Source: JAVBLK01 sp031553565 (GTDB taxonomy: Bacteria; Bacillota; Clostridia; Christensenellales; DUVY01). Taken from it: a DNA stretch of 51,379 bases. Positions 1 to 6,195 of the stretch are shown here, piece by piece (the stretch's first letter is position 1; the number at the start of each line of letters is the position of its first letter). The notes under the pieces are model-generated. The model was not told the DNA's origin and ran no database searches. It worked only from the letters and a program-made list of their open reading frames with translations. A program made the translations under genes and the position numbers. The stretch covers positions 1 through 51,379 of the forward strand of contig JAVBLK010000022.1 of NCBI GenBank assembly GCA_031553565.1. Reading direction: 5' to 3'.

Positions 1-74
1 AGAAATATTTCCCGCTTTGTCTTTTTCCGTTTCCCGCTATACTCAAGTTCACTAAAACTTACTTGCTTTTCCAT
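1..74 (-). CDS. IS transposase, N-terminal fragment (cut by window edge)
   Basis: Only the first 24 or so codons are inside the window; the ATG is at 74-72 on the minus strand and the rest lies to the left. The readable start is MEKQVSFSELEYSGKRKKTK, followed by R-E-I-F. This resembles the N-terminus of IS5-type DDE transposases, which often begin with a short Phe-Ser/Ala-Glu-X-Glu-Tyr stretch and then a basic segment. No strong Shine-Dalgarno is visible, which is common for transposases. The catalytic DDE residues and the far inverted repeat are outside the window, so family, completeness and activity cannot be judged. A chance resemblance is possible because so little is visible. Confidence 0.6.
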   Translation of the reverse strand, partial: MEKQVSFSELEYSGKRKKTKREIF

Positions 75-485
75 ATCATTATTTTATCACATTTATCTCT
101 ATTGCTGTTTTGCTTAAAAGACTTATTCGCATCTTTGTTAAGAGTCTAAAAGCGGTAACCTGTTCAATGTCCGGAATAGTTACCGTTTTCCCGCCGTCAA
201 AACAAATATATACATACTGTTTTGCTTATAAAACGCGCCGCGGCCTTACCAAAATTCTATCCCGGACAGGCATATCGCTTTATAGGAAATAACGGCGGAT
301 TTTGCCGCAATTTGTCTGATGCGTCAAGAATTATGCATGTTATCCTGTATATAAATATTAGCGTAAAAGTAAAAATATGAGTGACAGCGTCACTCATATA
401 ACAAAATATATAGAATCCAATCAACTTGAAATTTCTGAAGCAAGGGTATTTATTATGTTTCTCTGCCCCGGGATATGATGCCGGT
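75..485. other. Non-coding stretch between the IS fragment and the divIVA-like gene
   Basis: No open frame here has a plausible ribosome binding site or recognisable product. The stretch probably includes the outer end of the IS on its left side, but I could not define an inverted repeat. Its one clear structure is the palindrome at 375-399 with a promoter-like pair beside it, listed separately. The rest is AT-rich with short scattered inverted repeats. Confidence 0.6.
375..424 (-). promoter_or_regulatory. Promoter-like pair with an overlapping 11-bp palindrome (TetR-type operator look)
   Basis: On the minus strand TTGATT (424-419) is followed after 17 nt by TTATAT (401-396). A perfect palindrome, ATATGAGTGAC-AGC-GTCACTCATAT, covers 375-399 and overlaps the -10 box. 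TGAGTGA/TCACTCA half sites around a short spacer are typical of TetR-family operators. Transcription would run left towards the IS fragment, and no gene starts in between. The same hairpin, followed on the minus strand by a T-rich stretch, could instead end divIVA transcription. Confidence 0.45.
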
Positions 486-1235
486 TTATTTTTCCCCGAA
501 TATCCCCAGGTCGCGCAGTATCTCGGCAATATCCTGATCGGGATGCAGCGCCTCGTTGATATCGAAGCCACCGCTCTTTGCCGGCGCGTCCCCCGCCGCA
601 CTGCCTTTTTTCGCCGCGTCGGCCTTTTCCTGATTCTGAAAATATGTATTTATCGAACCCACCGGGTCGGCGGGCGTTATTTCCTGCAAGCGTCTCTTTT
701 CAGCCTCGAACTGCGCCTTCACGTCAGAGGGCTTAAGCACCGGCGCGGGCGTCTTGTCCTGCGCCTTTTCCTTTGACGGCTTCGCTTTCAGCGTTTTCTC
801 CTCGGCTTTTTGCGCGTCATGCGGCCTGCCGGCGTCTGAGGTTTTGCCCGAAAGGATACCCGCCATCTCGCTGGTGAACGCCGCGACGGAGACAAGGTTG
901 TCGTCAACAGGGTAACGCTTGATTATCTCGTTGAAATACGACTGCCATTTTGCGTTGAACAGCTTTAACCGCTGTATCTCCAGGTCATATTTCTTCTCGG
1001 CGGCATCCTCCATTTCCTTGGCCTTGTTGACTGCGGCAAGCAGCGCGGAATTGATCTCGCTTTCCTTCTTTTTATATTCGTCCAGCAGCTTTTCAGCCAT
1101 CGAAATACTGCCCTTCAGCTCGAAGATCCTGTCTTTTTGCTCGGCAAGCGAGTTCTCATATTGCAGTGTGACCTGTTTTAAATGCCCGTCGACCTGCGCC
1201 TTGTTGTAGCCCTTTCTCTCTAAATCGAATTTCAC
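486..1235 (-). CDS. DivIVA-domain coiled-coil protein
   Basis: A 249-residue protein starting at GTG 1235, which has AGGTG six nt upstream; the open frame extends 16 codons further but lacks a site there. The first residues, KFDLERKGYNKAQVDGHL, match the membrane-binding N-terminal motif of DivIVA/GpsB proteins. A coiled coil follows (about residues 20-110), then a Lys/Ala/Pro-rich linker and a short acidic C-terminal motif with the pattern of helices used for partner binding. DivIVA proteins bind curved membrane at division sites and poles and recruit division, wall-growth or chromosome-anchoring proteins. No division genes flank it, so the partner is unknown. It could equally be a paralogue of the main DivIVA. 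It appears to be transcribed alone. Confidence 0.8.
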   Translation of the reverse strand: MKFDLERKGYNKAQVDGHLKQVTLQYENSLAEQKDRIFELKGSISMAEKLLDEYKKKESEINSALLAAVNKAKEMEDAAEKKYDLEIQRLKLFNAKWQSYFNEIIKRYPVDDNLVSVAAFTSEMAGILSGKTSDAGRPHDAQKAEEKTLKAKPSKEKAQDKTPAPVLKPSDVKAQFEAEKRRLQEITPADPVGSINTYFQNQEKADAAKKGSAAGDAPAKSGGFDINEALHPDQDIAEILRDLGIFGEK

Positions 1236-1375
1236 CTGTATCACCTGCCGTTTTAATATAGCTCCGCTCTCTGCCGCCCGCAAAAAATTACGGGCGCGGA
1301 TAAAACCCGGGGCTCCGCGGACAATTTTACCGCTTTACCGGTTTTATCATATGAATATATTATACAACAAACATA

Positions 1376-1420
1376 CAAAAAAATAAAGTACGCGCCCGTC
1401 TTTTTTATACAGGCGCGCAC
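1376..1420 (-). terminator. Rho-independent terminator after pncB
   Basis: On the minus strand GTGCGCGCC (420-412 of the 1300-1400 block, i.e. 1420-1412) pairs with GGCGCGTAC (1396-1388), one G-U pair included. It is followed by TTTATTTTTTT. It lies about 60 nt past the pncB stop codon and upstream of the divIVA-like gene. Confidence 0.75.
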
Positions 1421-1478
1421 AAAAAACGATCATATTCACAAAGTCCGGAATGTATTTATGACAAAATCCGGCAAAATG

Positions 1479-2918
1479 CTACTGGCCCAGCAGCTTAGAC
1501 TTCAGCGCATACAGCCCGTCGGATAAATCGACCTTGTAAACCTCGGGATTGACCACACGCATGATCTCCTCCCAAAAGGTTTCCTTTTCTTTAAAATATC
1601 TCGCGCGCAAACCGGCCGCATCCGGCTCGGAAAACACCTGTACTCCCTTATCGTAAACCTTGACCAGCACCGGTTTTACGTTGAAATCGCTGATCTCCAT
1701 CTTTTTCCAGCGGTCGGTCGGGTGTATGATGGTAAACCCGTCCCTAAAATCAAGGCGTTCACCGCGCAGCGCGATCAGGTCGGCGATCGCCTTGCCCGAC
1801 TTATTTTCGTATATGCGGAACACTTCCTTAAATCCCGGATTGGTTATTTTCTGCACCGAGTTGCTGATCTTCAGCTTAGGGCTGAGCCCGCCGCGCTCGT
1901 CCTCGAATGCCGCCATCTTGTACACGCCGCCCAAAGAAGGCATATTCTCGCTGGTTATCAGCTTTGTGCCCACGCCCCACATATCTATTTTCGCGCCCTG
2001 CGCCTTCAGGGAATGGATTATGTTCTCGTCCAGCTCGTTGGAAACCATTATCTTTACGTCACTGAGCCCTTCCGCGTCCAGCATCGCCCTCGCTTTTTTC
2101 GAAAGGTACGACATGTCGCCGCTGTCCAGCCGGATGCCCAGAAACCGCCCCGGCCATTCCCCGGACGCTTTCAGCTCCTTAAAGACCCTTATCGCGTTGG
2201 GTACGCCGCTCTTTAACGTGTCATAGGTATCGACCAGCAAGAGGCAATTGTCGGGATAGATCTTGACCATCTCGGAAAACGCCTTGTATTCGTCGTCAAA
2301 CGACATGATATAGCTGTGCGACATTGTCCCCGACGGCTTGATCCCGAATAATTTTCCGGCCATGACGTTACTTGTCCCGGTGCAGCCGCCGATGATTGCC
2401 GCCCTTGCGCCGTACAGCCCCGCATCCGGCCCCTGCGCGCGCCTAAGGCCGAATTCTATCACCGGATCACCCCCTGCCGCCTCGCAGATATAGGACGACT
2501 TGGTGGCGATAAGCGTCTGATGGTTGACAATATTTAAAAGGGCAGTCTCTAAAAGCTGCGCCTCGATAACGGGCGCGCAAACCGTCAGTATCGGTTCGTC
2601 CGGAAATATGATAGTCCCCTCGGGTGCGGCGTAAATATCTCCGGAAAACTTAAAGCCCTTCAAGTACCTGAAAAATTCCTCGTCAAAAAGCCTCAGGCTC
2701 CTCAAATAATCGATATCCGCGTCCGAGTAGGAAAAATTATTTATCAATTCGCACGCCTGCTCTAAGCCCGCTGCGACCGCATAGCTGATCTTGCCGTTAT
2801 GCCTAAAGTACAGGTCGAATACGGCTTTTCTGTTGTGCAGCCCCTGCTTAAAATAGGCGTTAGCCATAGTAAGCTGATAGAGGTCTGTCAGCAATGTAAG
2901 ATTTCTTGCGTTATACAT
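1479..2918 (-). CDS. pncB: Nicotinate phosphoribosyltransferase
   Basis: 479 residues, the usual length for the long Firmicute form. The enzyme joins nicotinate and PRPP to nicotinate mononucleotide, using ATP, in the cytoplasmic NAD salvage (Preiss-Handler) route. The N-terminus has the family pattern TDLYQLTMANAYFKQG followed by AVFDLYFRHN. Further in are FGLRRAQGPDAG with the catalytic-region residues, the SHSYIM segment, and GIRLDSGDMSYLSK, which belongs to the phosphoribosyl-binding barrel. No deletion or frameshift is seen. The ATG has no clear Shine-Dalgarno, and a hairpin ends only 9 nt upstream (see that entry). The membrane-protein gene upstream is on the same strand with a 68-nt gap, so the two may be cotranscribed. 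Confidence 0.95.
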   Translation of the reverse strand: MYNARNLTLLTDLYQLTMANAYFKQGLHNRKAVFDLYFRHNGKISYAVAAGLEQACELINNFSYSDADIDYLRSLRLFDEEFFRYLKGFKFSGDIYAAPEGTIIFPDEPILTVCAPVIEAQLLETALLNIVNHQTLIATKSSYICEAAGGDPVIEFGLRRAQGPDAGLYGARAAIIGGCTGTSNVMAGKLFGIKPSGTMSHSYIMSFDDEYKAFSEMVKIYPDNCLLLVDTYDTLKSGVPNAIRVFKELKASGEWPGRFLGIRLDSGDMSYLSKKARAMLDAEGLSDVKIMVSNELDENIIHSLKAQGAKIDMWGVGTKLITSENMPSLGGVYKMAAFEDERGGLSPKLKISNSVQKITNPGFKEVFRIYENKSGKAIADLIALRGERLDFRDGFTIIHPTDRWKKMEISDFNVKPVLVKVYDKGVQVFSEPDAAGLRARYFKEKETFWEEIMRVVNPEVYKVDLSDGLYALKSKLLGQ

Positions 2919-2927
2919 TAAATTCTT

Positions 2928-2952
2928 CGGGCGGCCCCAAAGAAGCCGCCCG
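2928..2952 (-). promoter_or_regulatory. Hairpin just upstream of the pncB start codon
   Basis: CGGGCGGC (2928-2935) and GCCGCCCG (2945-2952) form a perfect 8-bp GC stem with a 9-nt loop. On the minus strand it ends 9 nt before the pncB ATG, where a Shine-Dalgarno would normally be. It may end transcripts of the upstream gene or modulate translation of pncB, but it has no U-tract on the minus strand. Confidence 0.45.
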
Positions 2953-2986
2953 CCTTTTAAAAATATTGTTCAATGCCGAAGGTTTA

Positions 2987-3598
2987 TTATACGTCCTTAT
3001 TTTTAGGGTCGTAGTTGTCCATATCTATCGGTTTTGACCGCTGCGGCCTGTCGCCGTCATCCCAGCGGCCGCGGCGCGACGTGATCGCATTTATCAGCAC
3101 CATCAGCCCGATCGCAACGATCCCGATGATCAACGCGTACCACCAGTCGAGGACGCCTGTGGACTGCAGGAAGCACGCCAATGCTACTGCCGAAAAGAAT
3201 ATGATGGCTTTAAGGTGCGAGGATTTCGCCCTGGAAAACAGCCATGTAAACGCGCTGGCGATCGCGGGCGTCAGGATGTAGACCGGGTACAGCTCGCCGT
3301 ACGTTCCCACGCCGCCGTTTACTAAAATGTTGACGACCGCGGGCACAATGAACGCCCATGATATCCAGAACGCGACCAGGTTCTTTCTGAATATGCCGGA
3401 GATAAGCCCTGCGATACCGACTGCAAACAGCCCCGCCGTCAGCCACATATTGCCGATCCTGTCGGGTTCGCTGACGAACACCTCGGTCTTGTAGTATAAC
3501 AGCAGGAACACCCCGTAAAGCACGATAATCAAAGCGGACAGGATATTGCCGCCGTTGCGCCTCTTTGCGCTTGGCCTTTCGACCTCATAACTTGCCAT
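2987..3598 (-). CDS. Multi-pass membrane protein of unknown function
   Basis: 203 residues; ATG preceded by GGAGG at a good distance. After a basic N-terminus of about 17 residues there are about six hydrophobic segments (about 20-38, 51-68, 74-92, 100-118, 128-146, 150-168). It ends in a charged cytoplasmic tail rich in Arg, Asp, Lys and Pro. I recognise no catalytic or transport motif. The short cytoplasmic ends and even helix spacing fit a small integral membrane protein. It lies between pncB and lgt on the same strand, but neither neighbour explains its role. Function unknown. Confidence 0.8.
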   Translation of the reverse strand: MASYEVERPSAKRRNGGNILSALIIVLYGVFLLLYYKTEVFVSEPDRIGNMWLTAGLFAVGIAGLISGIFRKNLVAFWISWAFIVPAVVNILVNGGVGTYGELYPVYILTPAIASAFTWLFSRAKSSHLKAIIFFSAVALACFLQSTGVLDWWYALIIGIVAIGLMVLINAITSRRGRWDDGDRPQRSKPIDMDNYDPKNKDV

Positions 3599-3723
3599 AT
3601 TTTTTTCCTCCCGATTTTTTTATACTCATACGCCGTCAAGTTTGCACAAATTGAACGGCTCCTTAGTATCATTTTTTGACGCAATTTTTGCATTTTGCCG
3701 GTTTTGCATTATGCCCGAAAAAT

Positions 3724-4782
3724 CTAGACGGGCTTTTCAGCCCCTGCCGCAAGCCGCGCATTTTTCCGCTTTTTATAAGCCGGGACCGCAATTATAAGCG
3801 CGCCGCAGATGATCAGCGCCGCGGCCACCACCATCGAAATCTTTATCACTCCGGGCACCAGCCACAGACTGTCCGTCCTGAATATTTCTATCACAAACCT
3901 GCCTACACCGTAAAATATCAGGTAGAAAGCGATTACAAAGCCACTGGACGGCAGCGGCTTTTTGCGCAGGGATAAATAAAGCATGATCAAAAAGCCGATC
4001 GTACACCATACGAATTCAATAAAGAACGTTGCCACGTGCCAGCCCCAAACGCCGTCCTGCTGTACCCACACCGCCAATGGGAAAGCCTTCGGCCAGCCGG
4101 AGGCCTCACTGATAAGCGGCCCGAACGCCTCGCCGTTGAAATAGTTGCCCCAGCGGCCTATCGCCTGCCCCAAAATAAGGAACGGCGCGCCTAAGTCGGC
4201 CATCTGAAAAAACGTCGGCTTTGGTATAAGCGAGTTCTCAAGCTCTGCATTTTCCGCCTTCAGCTTCTTTATCTGACGGTTAAGTCCCTTAATCTTCTCC
4301 CTGCCCTCTTCGGTGTCCGCCGGGATCCCCTTTATTTCTGCGGCAAGCCCTTCTATCTTGACTTTTATGCCGTCTATTCTTGCCCTTACCACGACCGCGT
4401 CCGGTTTTTTCTTCCTTTTATAAAAAATGCTCAAAAGAAAGCATCCTAAAATTGCCGCCAGTACGCCGCCGTATATCGCAAGCCCGCTCATCCTCAGCTG
4501 GAATATGTCCGAAAACCGCCATACGCCGCCGTCGATTATGTCGAATATGACATAGTACAGCCTGGCGCCCACGATAGCCAAAGGTATGCACCAGAGCATC
4601 ATGTCAAGGACGGTGTCCCTCGGCATCCCGCGCCGCCGCGACAGAAAATACCCCAGCACCACGCCGACCAGCATCGCCATCGCTATCAAAAACCCATAAT
4701 AAGCAATGCCGTTGCCGTCATCTCCCCAGGAAATTATATTTGTGCCGTCGAAAAACCGTACAGCGCCGCTAAGATTAACCAT
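3724..4782 (-). CDS. lgt: Prolipoprotein diacylglyceryl transferase with a coiled-coil insertion
   Basis: 352 residues against a usual 260-290. Lgt moves diacylglycerol from phosphatidylglycerol to the lipobox cysteine of prelipoproteins in the cytoplasmic membrane. The signature GRWGNYFNGEAFG is at about 209-221, with GARLYYVIFD at about 72-81 and several membrane segments around them. Residues about 121-188 form a charged insertion, rich in Lys and Glu with heptad-like spacing, between two membrane helices; this accounts for the extra length. The ATG has no Shine-Dalgarno, and a -10 box ends 6 nt before it. The enzyme would be needed for the Ig-repeat lipoprotein encoded at 9238-12345. Confidence 0.93.
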   Translation of the reverse strand: MVNLSGAVRFFDGTNIISWGDDGNGIAYYGFLIAMAMLVGVVLGYFLSRRRGMPRDTVLDMMLWCIPLAIVGARLYYVIFDIIDGGVWRFSDIFQLRMSGLAIYGGVLAAILGCFLLSIFYKRKKKPDAVVVRARIDGIKVKIEGLAAEIKGIPADTEEGREKIKGLNRQIKKLKAENAELENSLIPKPTFFQMADLGAPFLILGQAIGRWGNYFNGEAFGPLISEASGWPKAFPLAVWVQQDGVWGWHVATFFIEFVWCTIGFLIMLYLSLRKKPLPSSGFVIAFYLIFYGVGRFVIEIFRTDSLWLVPGVIKISMVVAAALIICGALIIAVPAYKKRKNARLAAGAEKPV

Positions 4783-4788
4783 ATCTGT

Positions 4789-4818
4789 ATTATAGTTTGT
4801 TTGGCCTTAAAAAGTCAA
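4789..4818 (-). promoter_or_regulatory. lgt promoter, predicted leaderless
   Basis: Minus strand TTGACT (4818-4813), 18-nt spacer, TATAAT (4794-4789), then ACAGAT and the lgt ATG at 4782. The start of transcription would fall on or next to the ATG, leaving no room for a Shine-Dalgarno. Confidence 0.75.
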
Positions 4819-4842
4819 GACAGATTAAAGTTTTAATATTAT

Positions 4843-4863
4843 TTTAAGGAAACGCTGAATAAA
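4843..4863. repeat. Solo terminal repeat of the MITE-A family
   Basis: TTTAAGGAAACGCTGAATAA (plus one A) matches the left terminal inverted repeat of the four full elements in this window. The body and right end are missing. Confidence 0.7.
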
Positions 4864-4928
4864 CGCGCTAAAACAATCGGCCACTACTTTTCCCTGTCCG
4901 CCGCTTTCACTTTTTCGCTGTGTCAAAG

Positions 4929-4936
4929 CATATTAT
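4929..4936 (+). promoter_or_regulatory. Possible sigma-E/sigma-K type -10 of the cotJ operon
   Basis: CATATTAT lies about 50 nt upstream of cotJA and fits the CATANNNT pattern of mother-cell sporulation promoters. cotJ is sigma-E dependent in Bacillus subtilis. No convincing -35 box is visible. The leader after it holds a small GGGC/GCCC hairpin. Confidence 0.35.
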
Positions 4937-4985
4937 GGGCTGAGAGCTTTACGCCCCAAAAATTTTATAACAGAGGAGAAAAACC

Positions 4986-5177
4986 ATGTTTAACTATCGT
5001 GACAACGATTACTATGTCAATACATACGACAATACGCCTGTGAAAACGCCGCAGATGCAGTACGCGCAGGCATATGTGCCCTTTCAGCGGTTCGGCCCCC
5101 TTTTCCCGCCGGACAAAGCGCTGATGCAGGGCACAGTATTCCCCGACCTGCTGCAGCCGCACGCAAAAATGAAATAG
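4986..5177 (+). CDS. cotJA: Spore coat associated protein CotJA
   Basis: 63 residues, ATG with AGAGGAG upstream. The core reads QAYVPFQRFGPLFPPDKALM, then QGTVFPDL; this is the CotJA family pattern of a Tyr/Pro start followed by ALMxGTxFPxL. CotJA is a small structural component of the inner spore coat in endospore formers. It is the first gene of a compact cotJA-cotJB-cotJC operon with 37- and 45-nt gaps, each gene with its own AGGAG site. Presence of the operon is strong evidence that this organism makes, or descends from makers of, endospores. Confidence 0.93.
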   Translation: MFNYRDNDYYVNTYDNTPVKTPQMQYAQAYVPFQRFGPLFPPDKALMQGTVFPDLLQPHAKMK

Positions 5178-5214
5178 AGAAATCGCAGAAAAACACAAAG
5201 GAGAGAATAAATAA

Positions 5215-5460
5215 ATGGACAGAGACACACTTATGCTGAGGCTTATGCAAATGGATTTTACCGCGATTGACCTTCAGCTTTTCCTGGACACACATCCGAC
5301 TGACAAGCAAGCTATCGAACAATACAATATGGCTGTTGCCGAGGCCGCAAAGCTCCGCAGGGAATACGAGCGGTTGTACGGGCCGCTGGACGCGTTCGTT
5401 ACCCCTTCCCGCCCCGGCGAGTTCACCTATATAAACAGCCCGTGGCCGTGGGAGAGATAA
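5215..5460 (+). CDS. cotJB: Spore coat protein CotJB
   Basis: 81 residues, ATG after AAAGGAGA. It carries the family pattern LMLRLMQMDFTAIDLQLFLD, then THPTDKQAI, and ends with YINSPWPWER, the conserved Pro-Trp-Pro-Trp tail of CotJB. It assembles with CotJA and CotJC in the spore coat. Length is close to the Bacillus protein (about 87). No oddity seen. Confidence 0.95.
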   Translation: MDRDTLMLRLMQMDFTAIDLQLFLDTHPTDKQAIEQYNMAVAEAAKLRREYERLYGPLDAFVTPSRPGEFTYINSPWPWER

Positions 5461-5505
5461 CGGCGGCTTTAAACAGAATAAAATTACAGGAGAAATACAT
5501 AAAAA

Positions 5506-6078
5506 ATGTGGATATATCAAAAAAAACTTGAATGCCCCGTCAATATAAAACGCCCCAATCCCGCGATAGCACGCCTGGTGATTACCCAATACGGCGGGCC
5601 TGACGGCGAGGCCGGCGCGGCAATGCGATATTTAAGCCAGCGTTTCACGACCGTAACGCCGCAGGCAAAGGCCATACTTACCGATATAGGTACGGAGGAA
5701 CTTGCGCACCTTGAGATGGTTGGCGCGATGGTGCAGCAGCTTACCGCGAACGCCACGCCCGAGGAGATCAAAAAGGGCGGTTATGACGCGTTCTACGTCG
5801 AGCACGGCCTGGGCGTCTACCCTCAGAACGCGGGCGGCGTACCGTTTTCCGCGGCCGCCTTCCAGTCAAAGGGCGACCCGGTAACAGACCTTTACGAGGA
5901 TATGGCCGCCGAGCAGAAGGCGCGCTCTACATACGAATACCTTCTCGACATGATCGACGATCCCGACGTCCTTGCGCCGCTCAGGTTCCTGCGCGAACGC
6001 GAGGTCGTGCATTTTCAGCGTTTCGGCGAGGCTCTTGACTATGTAAGGCAGCACCTGGGCAGCAAGCACTACTTTTAA
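5506..6078 (+). CDS. cotJC: Spore coat protein CotJC, manganese-catalase family
   Basis: 190 residues, ATG after AGGAGA. CotJC is a ferritin-like di-manganese catalase homologue placed in the inner spore coat, where it may break down hydrogen peroxide. Metal-ligand type motifs are present: EELAHLEMVGAMVQQL (about residues 64-79) and REVVHFQRFGEALDYV (about 165-180), each with the Glu-X-X-His pattern of the four-helix bundle. Length and start match the family. It is the last gene of the cotJ operon; a strong stem follows at 6128-6159. Confidence 0.95.
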   Translation: MWIYQKKLECPVNIKRPNPAIARLVITQYGGPDGEAGAAMRYLSQRFTTVTPQAKAILTDIGTEELAHLEMVGAMVQQLTANATPEEIKKGGYDAFYVEHGLGVYPQNAGGVPFSAAAFQSKGDPVTDLYEDMAAEQKARSTYEYLLDMIDDPDVLAPLRFLREREVVHFQRFGEALDYVRQHLGSKHYF

Positions 6079-6127
6079 GCGGCCGGACAGGCGCAAAATA
6101 TTTAGTGGAACGCCAAATTTTTGGACA

Positions 6128-6159
6128 AAGGTCAAGCCGTCAACAGACGGCTTGACCTT
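6128..6159. terminator. Bidirectional terminator-like stem between cotJC and the GH3 gene
   Basis: AAGGTCAAGCCGTC (6128-6141) and GACGGCTTGACCTT (6146-6159) form a perfect 14-bp stem with an AACA loop. It separates convergent genes and could serve both, although neither side has a long U-tract. Confidence 0.75.
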
Positions 6160-6173
6160 GCTTAACTGATGCC

Positions 6174-6195
6174 GAATTGTTCAGCGATTTCTTAA
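6174..6195. repeat. MITE-A right-end remnant at a stop codon
   Basis: GAATTGTTCAGCGATTTCTT plus AA resembles the right end of the full MITE-A copies (GAATTATTCAGCGTTTCC-like). It contains the stop codon of the GH3 gene. Confidence 0.5.

Noticed and set aside
110..292. 60-codon plus-strand frame near the left edge
   Set aside because: No ribosome site and a composition unlike a protein gene; it lies in IS-flanking DNA.
4935..4960. CTGAGA near cotJA, considered as a TPP riboswitch
   Set aside because: Only the short motif is present; the rest of the thi-box is absent and the gene is a spore coat gene.
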